Both the position numbers and the translations under genes were made by a program. The notes under the pieces are model-generated. The model did no database searches. It was not told where the DNA came from and saw only the letters and a program-made list of their open reading frames with translations. Shown here piece by piece: positions 22,191 to 33,376 of a DNA stretch of 64,000 nucleotides. Position 1 is the first letter of the stretch, and each line of letters opens with the position of its first letter. This DNA is from Gremmenia infestans (lineage: Eukaryota > Ascomycota > Leotiomycetes > Helotiales > Hamatocanthoscyphaceae): positions 248,001 through 312,000 of the forward strand of contig JAFEVB010000025.1 of NCBI GenBank assembly GCA_032629725.1, read 5' to 3'.

Positions 22191-22585
22191 ATAGAGAGAC
22201 TCTTGCTCTCGAGATTAGAACAACGAGGAAGGGGGTATTTGGAATTGATATTTCTCGCCAAATTAGGAAGCTGGCATTGGCATCAGGTCGTTACAGGAAC
22301 TTTTGGTGTAAAGAAAGTTGAATATAATGCATTTCCCAGACTTATTTCTCAGGCGTCGTATTGACTGGCACTTGCGATTGTGAAATTATGCAGTTGTAGC
22401 CAAGCGGCGAAGGTTGAAAGGAATTAAGGGTGAGGAAATGACTCTACGGATTTGGCAATCCAACATTCCAATTGGCAGCGTGGAATGCTACCAATCCATT
22501 TTCTACGTCAGAACCGGGCTATTTCCGATTCTTGACGTTAATTCTTTCACGGATTTGTTCTTCCTAGTACTGCCAAATTCTGGAC
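22191..22585. other. Spacer downstream of Hsp70-like gene
   Basis: No gene. It is about 395 bp separating the Hsp70-like gene from the same-strand broken coiled-coil gene, probably 3' UTR plus promoter. Confidence 0.5.
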
Positions 22586-23871
22586 ATGACCCAACCACCG
22601 GACGACCGTGTAAAGACGATCGTCCGTCATGGCATCACAGACCTAAAAGACCGGATCGACATCGGGTTTTGCCAGCTCAACGCAGATCTTGATACCCAGA
22701 TCCAGCAAGGTTCACGATCTGGGCGCGGTCGGCCTGAACTGGAAGAAGAGAACAGGCGACTACAGGATGAGTTGAGACGCTCCCAAAATGAGAAAACGAA
22801 AATAGCCACAGAATTACAAGACAGAATTCGGATTCTGCAGGAGGAGATGGTGATACTAGAAGTGAACCCGACGACAAGATCGAGCCGGAGCGTGGCACCG
22901 ACGCCTGATTTTGTAGATCTAGAACGAGGCTATGCTGCACTTCAGCAGGAACTTGACCGAGATAAAGACGACGCCCCCAAGCTCTTCGGGATAGGAAGAA
23001 CAACCTTGGTAGACGGGAAGTGCAGAGACATTTGGAAGAGGTTAGTTGGGAAGAGGTGGCAAGTGATGGTACCGTCCAGATGAACTACGCAAACATCCTC
23101 GGCCGCATCCAGGGGATTTCCCACAAACATTACCCCCCCCCCGATCCAGCGTTGCGGCTAATTATCCCCAGAGATGCTATTCTAAGGGTGCTATCATGGA
23201 GTATACCGCTTCCCCATAGCTCGCGGTGTCGTCACATATAAATAAGCATGTGATAAGGAAACTGTATTCTCTCCGTCTTGTTGTTCTAGCTAGGTGCCTT
23301 ATAGGAAGGTCTTAACTAGAGGGGGGGCACTGGTTGTATGACTAAGCTTAGCTTCCCTATTACACTATTCTTATCCAGGAAGAATTTATCGGGATATGGA
23401 ACAAGGGTTTGGACGATACTCCACTCACCTACTGCATCCAAGCAATCCTGACATTCTTGATCACTGATGGAATATTAAACTCAAAATGCTTTGGTCTACA
23501 AGACATTGAAGGGGGATTTGAGGACGGCTTGGCCGCACTCGAGACCGCAGTCATAAATTTGAAAGGTAAGAAGCCCGTATTTGGCATATTCTAGTTCACG
23601 CTGGTAACGCTTATCAAAAGGCCACGATGATTACGTCCGAAGTTGGAGAGTGCGAACGATAAAGTGCATCGACTGGCTCTATCCTCTAAAACAAAGGTTT
23701 AAAGGCTCGCCTGCGGAGCGTGCCGCAGGCATCCTAGAAATGATCATGGCACCGATACCAAACAAGGAGAACCACAGCCATTTACTTCATGGCGATTTAG
23801 TGAAAGTCTGCCAGTATGCCTACGACTTGGCCCTCTATGGTGCGACGCTCTCCAGCAGCCTACCAAAGTGA
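22586..23871 (+). pseudogene. Coiled-coil protein B, disrupted paralogue of A
   Basis: The ATG at 22586 opens a coiled-coil frame (PELEEENRRLQDELRRSQ...). Near the C5 tract at 22973-22977 coding continues in another frame (RDRKNNLGRREVQRHLEEV) to about 23187. After a 191-nt gap or weak intron (23188-23378) coding resumes at 23379-23565 and 23621-23871. The C-terminal blocks ILNSKCFGL, WRVRTIKC and LVKVCQYAYDLAL align with those of gene A, and the last intron falls in the same Gly codon and phase. It stops about 70 residues earlier than A. A one-base loss in the C tract would break the protein. A sequencing or assembly error in the homopolymer is the alternative, in which case the gene could be intact but short. 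Confidence 0.7.
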
Positions 23872-24557
23872 GATACCAAACACAATAACAAGTTTATTTA
23901 AGAGTAAGCATAAAGTTTACGCTTTCAAGGGAAATTGAGACCCTAATTGCAAGGAGCTTTATGCTAGGAAAGCAATTACACTTGGAATTACAGGAGCTCT
24001 TGTTAAGTATGTTAACGAAGGGCATCTGATCTTATAAAAAGCAATAGTTACTATGTAACGCTTAACTTAAAGAATACTTAAAGACTTTCTCTACTTGCAA
24101 AACCAAGTAAGCCTTTATATATATAACTGCAAGTTGCTAGTATGCTGCGACTAAATAGGCGGGGTTCATTTCATACTTATAGATAGAACTCGGAGCGGCT
24201 TGATGAGACCATTAAAGTCTCCTCCTACCTTGCAGGTGTGATCCTGCCTCGCATATGTGTGTGGATCTTACGCGCCAGCTCTTGGACATTATTAAAATCT
24301 TCTTTCGTTGGATGAATGTCCACGTCGTATTGGATGTGGGGTCTGCGAAGCCAGGTCAGTATCTAAAAGCGTATTGGGAAAGGTCAATGGGAATACTAGA
24401 AAACGTGCTACACTTACCTGCTAAATGTCTCGAAAAAAAAACTTTACTAACGAATGGAGTTCGGTATGCGTGTCACTGCGGCTTTTATCTTCACTTTTGT
24501 ACCACCGTGGTTATCTTCTTATCAACCCCCATCCCCCGAAATACACATTGTCTCTGT
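23872..24557. other. Intergenic, AT-rich
   Basis: No gene seen. 23880-24150 is AT-rich and low in coding signal. The right end is the 3' flank of the isochorismatase-like gene. Confidence 0.5.
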
Positions 24558-25121
24558 TCACTCTAGCAACCCCAAGACTTCGTCTGTCTTCACAACCTTG
24601 ACGTATCCTTTCAACATCTGCATAGCAGCTTCATGTGTTTTCTCACAATCAAATCCAGCACCCATCCCATAACTCGCGCAAGCATCTTCCACAACAATGA
24701 AGTCATAGCCCAAATCACTTCCATGTCTTGTGGTGCTATTGATACACTGCGAACCATCCATACCAATGACCACAATCTTTCTTTTCCTTCCGAGTTTCTC
24801 AATCCCTATAACCAGATCCGGAGCAATGAATGCGCTGCCCACAGTCTTTACGAATATGGGCTCACCCTCTTTAGGTGCAGAACAAGCGTGCGTGCGAAAT
24901 GTTTCAGGATACTTGGAGTTGATGATATTTGTCGGGTCAGCAACATCGTCGTGCTGGACATGAAAAACCGGCCATCCATTTTCACGCCAGGTCTTGAGGA
25001 GATACTGCACGTTCGGAACGAGGTACGGCGTAGAGCGGGGTCCCCATTCCTCGGGCCCCTCGACCATGCCCTGTTGAAGGTCCACCGAGAGGAGAATTGG
25101 TGATGAGTCTAAGCTGGTCAT
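24558..25121 (-). CDS. Isochorismatase-like cysteine hydrolase
   Basis: Single-exon 187-aa protein on the minus strand. Motifs of the isochorismatase-like alpha/beta hydrolase family are in order. The catalytic Asp lies in LLSVDLQQGMVEG near residue 14. The Lys lies in FVKTVGSAF near residue 91. The Cys lies in GMDGSQCINSTTRHGSDLGYD near residue 126. All three triad members are therefore present and the length is normal for the family. Relatives hydrolyse isochorismate, nicotinamide or other amides and ureas; the substrate cannot be deduced here. No signal peptide is seen. Its neighbours, a methyltransferase pseudogene and an LPMO, give no pathway clue. Confidence 0.88.
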   Translation of the reverse strand: MTSLDSSPILLSVDLQQGMVEGPEEWGPRSTPYLVPNVQYLLKTWRENGWPVFHVQHDDVADPTNIINSKYPETFRTHACSAPKEGEPIFVKTVGSAFIAPDLVIGIEKLGRKRKIVVIGMDGSQCINSTTRHGSDLGYDFIVVEDACASYGMGAGFDCEKTHEAAMQMLKGYVKVVKTDEVLGLLE

Positions 25122-25592
25122 TGCGGATGCTTTGGAAGAGTTGAATCGGTGGGAGAAAGAAACTCCTTATTCTTCTTCCTCGAGATAGACGTAAACAGCG
25201 GCAGTAATTTTTATCGAGTTTTAATGTCTTATACCACCTGGCATTAGAAATATATGTCGCTTTTTCTGTGCACCGTGAGGCTTCTTTTTGTGGAGACGGT
25301 TGTAAAAGAATGTAGGAGATGCGGTTCAAATACGCATTCAGCAGGCAGCAGTAGCCTTTGGACCATCGAACCCAACGTTTTTATTGGTGAATATATACCC
25401 CTGAAACTGCATTATGCAGTGCAGTGCATATTGGACCGGACCGTTCCGAATAGGGAGGATCCAACATTGCTACTTGTATCTCCCACCTGAATATTTTGCA
25501 AACAGAAAACACGTCGTTTGAAATTTAGTTGCTTTGGAAATCTTTTTCTATAATAGCATTGCCCCAATCCACAGACCCATCGGCTCTCGAAC
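25122..25592. other. Spacer upstream of two divergent genes
   Basis: No gene. It separates the minus-strand hydrolase from the plus-strand methyltransferase pseudogene. Confidence 0.5.
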
Positions 25593-27055
25593 ATGGCCTC
25601 ATCACCTAAAAAAGTGCCGGTAATGGCTAAAGCTCCCTCCACGCCTGATCTAGGGCTTATGCCTTCGGATGAGCACGGGATGGAAACGAGAGACAAGCTC
25701 GCTGTTAGTTTCGCGTTGCCAGAGAAGCTAAAGCGCCACGCTTATCAGCAATAGGTCGACTACGAGGACAAGGGAGAGATTGAAGTGCCTATGTTTTTGG
25801 ATCCCGCCTCATGTAGCCAATATCAGCTGATTTTCAAAGGTCTGCCATGGCATCGCTCTCGTCGAGTCTGTACGAGCATGTCGAAGAAAATGGACGGACT
25901 TATCATAAGTATAAGGAAGGAAGTGATTTTGAGGCTCCCGGCTATGATGAGAAAACCTGACACGAACGTGGTAGAGTATTATCTACCAAATGATGAGGTG
26001 AGCAGAAACTCAACATATTAAGCATGTTATCTCGTTCTGACAAACTCTTTAAATTTTAGCCAGAACAAAAGAGACTTGGTAAGCGAACCCCTATCCCGAA
26101 CTTAGGGTTACACTAAAAGACTGACACATGTAGACCTCCAACACCATCTGTGCAAGATTGCGCTATACGGAAGACTGCATTTGGCGCCTCTTAAAGAAGA
26201 CAATGTTAAGCATGCACTTGATATCGGAACTGGAACTGGAATATGGGCCATTGAATTTGGTATGGCCTCACCTTTATTTGAAAACCAACGCTAATTCTCT
26301 ATAGCCGAGCAATTCCCCCAAGCCAAAGTCATTGGCACGGACCTGAGCCCAATCCAACCAGAGTTGTAAGTCTCTGTCTTCTTTCTAACTCTTTTCACTG
26401 CTCTATTTCCGATGAATTGAAGCGTTCCACCAAATCTCACCTTCGAAGTGGACGATGTTGACGATGACTGGGTTTATACCCACCCTTTCGATTACATTCA
26501 CAGTCGTCTCATGGTCTTCGGATTCTCAGACCCCTTAGCAGTTTTCCGCAAAGCCTTCAATTCCCTCTCCCCTAGGGGGTATTTCGAGATGCAAGACCTC
26601 TGCTCCCCCATCCGCTCCTTCGATAATTCCCTTGACGGCTCAGCTATGATTAGAACTTCTAACTTAATTATCGAGGCATGCCAGAAACGTGGGATTGACT
26701 TAACAGTGCCTAAGAGGTATAAAGAAATGATGCAGAGTGTGGGTTTTGTGGATGTCAAGGAGGTGGTTGTGGAGTGGCCTGTTGGGACATGGGCGAAGAG
26801 CGAATATCATAAGAGAATTGGTGCTTGATTCAAGGAATATATGGAGGTTGGGGCTGAGGGAATCATAATGGGGCTTTTTACAAGACTTTTGGGTATGAGT
26901 AAGGAGGATGTAGCGGTCATTGTGGAGGATGTCAAGAAGGAGATGAACGATAGGAGCATCCATGCTTATGAGCCTTTGTAAGTCCCTTCTAATCTTTCAA
27001 GCAGCTACATACTGATGAAAATAGTTACGTTGTGTATGGGAGGAAGCCAGAATAA
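25593..27055 (+). pseudogene. Lae1/UMTA-like SAM methyltransferase pseudogene
   Basis: Family blocks are clear but lie in several frames. SLYEHVEENGRTYHKYKEG starts near 25856 in one frame and EYYLPNDE near 25975 in another. After introns come KRLDLQHHL, the SAM-binding motif I ALDIGTGTGIWAIEF (about 26217) and VIGTDLSPIQP. Then come FDYIHSRLMVFG and FNSLSPRGYFEMQDL, and YVVYGRKPE ends at 27055. Lesions: TAG at 25752-25754 in the upstream 53-codon frame, a frameshift near 25960 just before EYYLPNDE, and TGA at 26826-26828 inside RIGA-(W)-FKEYMEV where relatives have Trp. Intact relatives are velvet-associated or secondary-metabolism methyltransferases. This copy cannot yield a full enzyme. 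Confidence 0.82.
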
Positions 27056-27224
27056 ATGCGCGGTTTGACGTTGAGCGAAGTCTCGATTTATGTATGAAGC
27101 TTCAATTGAGCAAATCAACTAATAAATTGAATATTATATTCCATTGCCAAATTGACTACATACATACTGACACCTTTCGTCCGAATCGCTCTTCCATATA
27201 TCATCTACAGACCATTAAACGCCA

Positions 27225-28212
27225 TCATACGGTATACACGCCCGTGGCAGAAGCGGTAGGCGTTGGCGGCAGCGTCTGTGAAATAGTAACACCACCACTA
27301 TAAGTGGGAGGGCCAGGAATAGTGTACGAAGTGAACGTTCCATACAAATCAAATAGAATCCCGGGATCAGTGGCAGAATAAAAGGTTGTCGCAAGAACAC
27401 CTGCAGGTGTAGCCGTCCCTGAGCTTGAAATAGCAAGATTCACACATTGCGGGTAGCTCTGTGCGCCGTTTGCAGAGCCAGCAGAGTGCAAGGCAATAAT
27501 CTCATGACGCAGCACGTAATTTCCAGGTGCGATTGTGGGAGGAATTACAACGGTCCAGGTGTTGTTGTCTGCGATAAGTTGGTCTGTGGCCCAATATCCA
27601 TCTGTGAGACTCTTGTCTATGAGGCCAACTGCGTCGATTTTGAACCATTCGAGGGTAGTCTTGTCCACAGTTTCGCATGGACCGTTACCTGATAGCATGG
27701 AGAGTTAGCTCTGAGATTTCGAAAAAGTTTGAGGTCTCGAAGAATTCCGTAAGAGCAGCTCATCGCTCTTGAAATGTGCGGAAATAGAAAATGAATAGGT
27801 AAACCAATCTGGGACATCTTACAATTGGCTAGATAATCGAGAACAGGGCCTTTATGGCTTGTCGGCCATGGAGTCCACAAAAGCTCCAAGCTTTGTCCAG
27901 CTTTGATCGGCGCTGCTGTCAATGCATTGGTGGCGGCAAGATGGCAGATGATATCTGATGTTGCAAAGCTGTCAGGAGCGATGAATCCATTGCCAAGGTC
28001 TGTGGGGATTTTCCAGCCGACGGTCACAGGAGCGGGAGTTATGTATTGATATGATGGATTGTAGCCGTCAAAACTGATAGGTGGTTAGCGTGCATTTCGA
28101 GACGTGAAAGCAAGAAAGGTACCCACAAGACACCGTTTGCAACTATAGAGGAAACGGTACCATGAGCGATAGCCGTGGAGACGAATCCCAATAAAGTAAT
28201 AGTAAAGAGCAT
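27225..28212 (-). CDS. AA9 lytic polysaccharide monooxygenase (GH61)
   Basis: Three exons on the minus strand: 28212-28127, 28073-27823, 27688-27225 (266 aa). The signal peptide ends at AIA, leaving His1 (HGTVSSIV), which forms one arm of the copper histidine brace. The second His is in [14 protein letters not shown], and the axial Tyr is in [10 protein letters not shown]. The conserved RHEIIALH block precedes it. Disulphide cysteines are present at ICHL/PQCV and ANCNGPC. AA9 enzymes oxidatively cleave cellulose and some hemicelluloses outside the cell. The C-terminus is a short Thr/Pro/Ser-rich tail with no CBM1 domain. Exon 1 uses the donor GTGGGT, chosen because the alternative GTACCT puts a stop straight after the join. 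Confidence 0.93.
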
Positions 28213-29446
28213 GATTGAGATTGGTGAGGTTAAAAAAGAGATCGTCAGCTCGTTGCTCCAGCTTCGGGAATGGGAAAGACACCACTATTAATATAAGCTG
28301 AAAGTAGTAGTATCAAGCTCAACTAAGAGGGAACCATGTGTACTCATATTGCCAAGACCACGGGCATCTTTCGGTCTTCTGTGGACGGAAGGTGTCATAA
28401 CGTCTTCCTCGGAATTCTGCATATTTCCTGCCCCCTCGTGATAGGAAAGTCATGAAGTATGGAAAACTAGAAACCATATCCAATAGTTAGGCGGGAATAC
28501 TCGTTCAAAAATGTCTTCTGACCTTGTCCTGGTTGGTCGGTATCAAATTGATTTTCATCTATTTGATATGTTAGGCTTTTCACGCTCCGCCTATGGCATA
28601 ACATCACGGCGGTTTTCCTTCCGAAAGCTAGCTTCAGTAATATACACTCCTGAGGTCAGCCACCAAAGCATGATGGTGGAAATTTACCCTAGGTTTGAGT
28701 AGCCGTAGAGCCGACGGGCCCCAGATCGATGGTACTGTATTTAGCCGGAAACAAAATATCCCATAGAGGGGCTGCGGATAAACAGATGAATAGCCTTGGA
28801 CTTCTGTGACGGAACGTTCTAAAATTCATAAGGGACAAGATTTTAGACCTCGGCTTTGAGTCAGTCAGAGCTCTAGAGGACATGGCGCAATGTCTGCTGT
28901 TGAAGAAAAACAGGACTCTCCCAAGGTACCATTGCAGACTAAAAAGGAATGTAAAAGATAACGCCCACGGCAAATAACTCAATTCTGAACATCCGTTTCT
29001 TCTTTCTAACCTCATTCCTTCAATCGTACGGTCAATATACATCCAGGTGCAATTTTAGCAATCTTGAGTTGAAAGCCCTGGTGCGTTTTAGCTAAGTCCT
29101 TCGAATGATGAAGAAAGGCTTGCAGACTGGATGCGGGGTTCTAGTAGAAGGATAGTACTGTATACTTGATGATTGGTAAGAGTTATAGTTCAATGTTTAA
29201 CTAATCGGTTTATAAACCCGCACGTATACACTTTAGAGAGTTGGATCTGCTTCCAAAGTCTCCGCTTCCGGGCCTAATATTCTAGTATTTAGCGATAGTA
29301 AGGTCTATAAAGTCTCTGCTAGTTTATCTCGTATATCATACCTAGGAAGGTCAAATTTCACTAGTAATTGTTATAACCTATTAGATAATATAATATATAT
29401 ATTGTATCTGTTATGTAAGTGGTAGAATGCGTCTACGCTATTTAAA
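28213..29446. other. Gene-free region
   Basis: No supported gene over 1.2 kb. ORFs at 28511-28702 and 28689-29042 have no recognisable motif or splice context. 29290-29420 is AT-rich. Confidence 0.5.
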
Positions 29447-31347
29447 GTGAACAATTTCAAGTGCCTGCTGACTAAGAATATACAAAGTACCAAATCCGCT
29501 GCGCCACGACATACAACTTTGATATATGACCTCAGTATAGCCTCGCAACATTATTCACTTCTCTTTGAGCTAGGGGGCATGAACAAGATGGAGCTTCGAA
29601 TCCCACGTTCGCGCTCCGAGCAGGAATTGATACACTCCCCGTTGGACAAACACACCAGATTGTCATCCCGTCCTCGTTTCAAAGGTTTGTCGTATGCATG
29701 GGGTGATTCAAACGTCAAACTTCGGAATCAGATAGAATGGAGAACATACTACGTTACAGTAAACTGCCACGGCGCCCTGTTGCGACTTCGAGAAGTTGGC
29801 GAAGCAGTCATATGGATCTTTGCGTTTTGTATCAACCAATTGGACAATGATGGAAAGTCTGCCCAGATAAGCATGATGACAGACGTCTATTCTTCCGCCT
29901 CAGAGTTTATAGTTTGGCTTGGGTGTAGCGAAGCTGAACGTAGGCCAGATTACGGAGAGTAAGAACAAATGGCTCTCAGACTTGTGAACCAACTGTACGC
30001 TGTTGGAGAACTCAGTTTGACGGATTATAAAGAAGCCACCAAAACCGACTTTGATGTGAGGCAGCGTTGCGCTGCTTTTTCTTGGCTTTGCTTCCATGGC
30101 TGGTTTGATCGCCTCTGAACCCTTCAAGAAACGTGTGTCATAACAAATAGCAACGCACTTCTACAATACCATTTTATCAACTTCCTGAAGGTTCAGAAAG
30201 CTGCGCATACTGCTTATATGTTTGTCAAAGAAAGTAGGGTCGATTGGGTATCATTTAAGAAACAGGCGAAGTTTGACCTTGGCATAGAATTTGATAAACA
30301 AGTCGTATTCCTTCATGAGAGACAAACGCTGTGGCAATTTGATCATGAAAGGGGGTTGAATCTTCGAGTGTAGGTCGAACACCTTCCTACAGTTTACCGA
30401 ACCCAAAGATCGTATTCTCAGTCCTTGCCTTTCTCAGCAAAGAGACAGTCGAGAGGCTTGAATTTGATATTATTGCATGTCCCTCTGCGAGCTTTATTCG
30501 CGAGTCACTCGAGCGATCCTTCAGGAGGATCGGTCTTTCAAGCCATGTGCATCGCCGGCATTGGCCGGAATGTAGTCGTTCAAGACCCGTTGCCAACGTG
30601 GATCGTTGATTTGATGGTTGATTATTTTTGAGACAGGACAAATCCATATCCTCTTGTAGACTCGATTTATAGATCTTCTCGATGGGCTAAGCCTACTTTT
30701 TGCTCTGCTGGAGAACTGTCTACTTTGAACATTGTCGGCGTCTGTGTTGATACCGTCCAAGGGTATATGGATATGTTTCTGTCTAACTATAGCCTTGAAA
30801 ACATGATTCAATGGACTACAAAGGCAGAAGGCCTGGTATTTTGGAGACAGAGCTTCACCAAATATCCTACCGCAAGCAATCCGGTTGATGCTTGGGTCCG
30901 ACAATTTCTGCAGACTCGTCTTACAACGATAAAGGATCTCGAATACGATTGCCAGAAGAATACTTTTCGAAGTTCAAGAGCTTGCCTTTGTCAGAAGATA
31001 AACAGGGCGAAAGTAGCAATTGCCGGCCGACGATAGAGGAAACCATCTACTATGCTGCGATTCACCGTACCATCTCATCGAGGAAATTTTTCATCTCAAC
31101 ATCAGGTTACATGGGGTAAGGTCCAAAAGCACTTGAACAAGGAGATATGGTATGTGTCGTTCCCGGATGCAATGTCCCGCTGTTGATTAGGAAAGAAAGT
31201 GACCATCATCTGCTACTCGGGGATTGTTTTTTGTGGGGTATAATGGATGGTGAAGCCTTGGAGGGCAAAAATATGGACTCGTGGAAATACAAGAAGTTCG
31301 AGGAATATCCTGAGGAACATGGGTTCGAGACATTCCGGCTACACTAA
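29447..31347 (+). pseudogene. HET-domain gene remnant
   Basis: HET motifs survive in weakened form: FKGLSYAWGD, then IWIFAFCINQLDNDGKSAQISMMTDVYSSASEFIVWLG. The same frame meets TAA at 29960-29962 and TGA at 30116-30118 (WFDRL-stop-TLQET, where HET proteins read WFDRLWTLQE) and further stops later. The C-terminal HET block (DMVCVVPGCNVPLLIRKESD, GDCFLWGIMDGE) is in a different frame near 31145-31260. With at least two nonsense changes and a frameshift the gene is dead. The Trp-to-TGA change is the type produced by RIP or C-to-T drift. It is not an obvious recent copy of the intact HET gene at 10 kb. Confidence 0.85.
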
Positions 31348-31693
31348 ATAGAGGTTCCCAGATTTCTTTCAGGTCGGCGCCGCCTCGCATCCATCTGAGG
31401 TGTGAGGACAATGAATACCGTCGAGACACAACTGTGCCTTTGTTCCATGCATCAAATGCGGCTGCAATTCCGGACTCGATGGGAAGGTATTAAACAGTAG
31501 ACAAAGAGCTTTTATTTTTCATTTGAGCAAGTCCTTGCTTCTTCATTGATGGTATAAAAGACAACCGGAAGAAACTGTTTTGCACTTCAATAGCATTATC
31601 TGGTCATCCTCACTAAGTAATCTCAATTTTATTTCGACAAGATTGCTTATAAAGTTCGGCGTATAAATAATATTGTTAAAAAAATCGACAACT
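31348..31693. other. Short spacer
   Basis: No gene seen; 5' flank of the next small gene. Confidence 0.45.
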
Positions 31694-32349
31694 ATGCCCC
31701 ACGGCAAAGCAAGCAGGGTAGTTCACCACTGCCCAGGCGCGAGTGGTCCCGTCAGCGGATACCCTGGGAACTGCAGACATTCCACAAACCCGGAGAAATA
31801 TGGCTGTATAACGCACGAAAACTATTGTAAGCCGCACGATTGGATATATACAAAGGGCAAGAGCTGTATACCCTGCGACAGAGCAGAGTCTCACGGTCTC
31901 CGGTACTGACTCCCCTGTCCTTGACCATATACCCCCCTCCCTACTAATGACGTTACTTTTGCTTTAGTACGATAAAGGAGTCAAAAGATGACGACGAGGA
32001 CGACGAAGATAACAATAAGCCCCAAAAGGAAGAGAAAAAGCCGAGGCGGAATACTAGGGCAAGCACAGTTTTGAAGATGGAGAGAAGAAGTCAGGGGAAA
32101 GGAAAGCAGACGAAGAAGCAGAAGGCTGCTAGTGAGAATAAGAAGCCTGCCGGGAAGACGGTCGCGTTTGTATATCATAGGTGCCCCACGTGCCTGAACG
32201 TTTGTGATGGGGGATTTACAGCGGATGGCATTGTCCTGCCGCGTTCGACAATTTTTACCACGGGACTCTCACCTGGGATTCTTCAATTGACTTTGAGCAA
32301 GAAGCAGTGGAGTGAGATTTTTACGCAGGCTAATGCTGTTGTCGTCTGA
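31694..32349 (+). CDS. Hypothetical basic protein with Cys/His-rich N-terminus
   Basis: Two exons, 31694-31902 and 31968-32349 (196 aa); the join restores frame (CG|T) with acceptor TTTAG. Residues about 13-65 carry a regular set of Cys and His (HHC, NCRH, GCITH, YCKPH, SCIPC), which could bind zinc. An acidic patch (DDDEDDEDNN) follows, then a strongly basic Lys/Arg stretch about 40 residues long, then a CPTCLNVC pair and a hydrophobic-mixed tail. I do not recognise a family. The alternating acidic and basic blocks suggest a nuclear or nucleic-acid role, but this is inference. It could be a lineage-specific orphan. Confidence 0.5.
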
Positions 32350-33376
32350 AAAGAGCGCTGTATGGATTTGAGTATATGCTTTTGATAGAGTTGGGATTTT
32401 TTGTAATTAAATATGCTGATAATTAGAGGTCTGGAGAGGTGTTAACAGCTCTTAAATTACCATAGATACTGGCATAGTAAGTGTAGGTGGGGTCAAATGA
32501 ACATAAAACATAGATTTGAGAAGCGAAGCCCTACGACAAGTATAATCACTACGCCTTAATTCAGGTTCACTTGAGCCTCGTACCCCAATTTGAACATTGC
32601 GAGTCACAGTTACAGGGGAAAGCTGCTCTTTGCAGTCCAATCTTGAGCAGCTTCCCCAATTTGCTGTCCGAACCCTAATGGCCCTCCTTGAGAGCTATAG
32701 CGTTGTGCGCCTCTCCTTCTCAGATTTGTGAGATAAGCAAGACCATACCGCGGCACTTTACCCTATTCCTTGGGGAAAAAGTAATGCGGTGCATGTTACT
32801 CTGCAGGACTCCCGGCCGAATACTCGACCTTTGCGTCTCAGAATGTGACAATCGGGCACCCGGGCTAGGTTGGACTGTGGTGGACTGGAAAAGAGCTTCA
32901 AACTCGCTCTTGTCGTCCTCTGAAAGCTTTGCACAAGATATTCGAGGAAGTTCAGAAACTGCTGGTCAAATACACGCACCGCCTCATGATCCCACATCAC
33001 GTTCTCTACGCTGACACTAATCAAAATAGCTAAGAGGAGCCATAGCTAGCATAAAACATACGCCATAACGGAACAGTCAATGACATATCAACCAGATTTG
33101 AAGAGCTCAATTGAAGCAAAAACGGCATATAACTATTGGACACTCTATAATTTACATCCTAGATATATAACATATCTGCACATATATGACAGTCAGAAAT
33201 AACAAACAAAGCGAAGAAAAAAAAATCTATTATTAAAGTAAGAATAATCTGAACCTGAAGATAAAGCTTCAGGCGACAAGTAATTAGCGCTAAGAACATG
33301 TGACCATAAATGTGACCTACATATCCCGACATCTTATGACAACTACGTTCAACCCAACCTCATCAACTTCTATTCA
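32350..33376. other. Gene-free region
   Basis: No supported gene over about 1 kb; AT-rich with an A-run near 33220. ORFs on both strands at 32688-33024 overlap each other and show no coding features. Confidence 0.5.
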
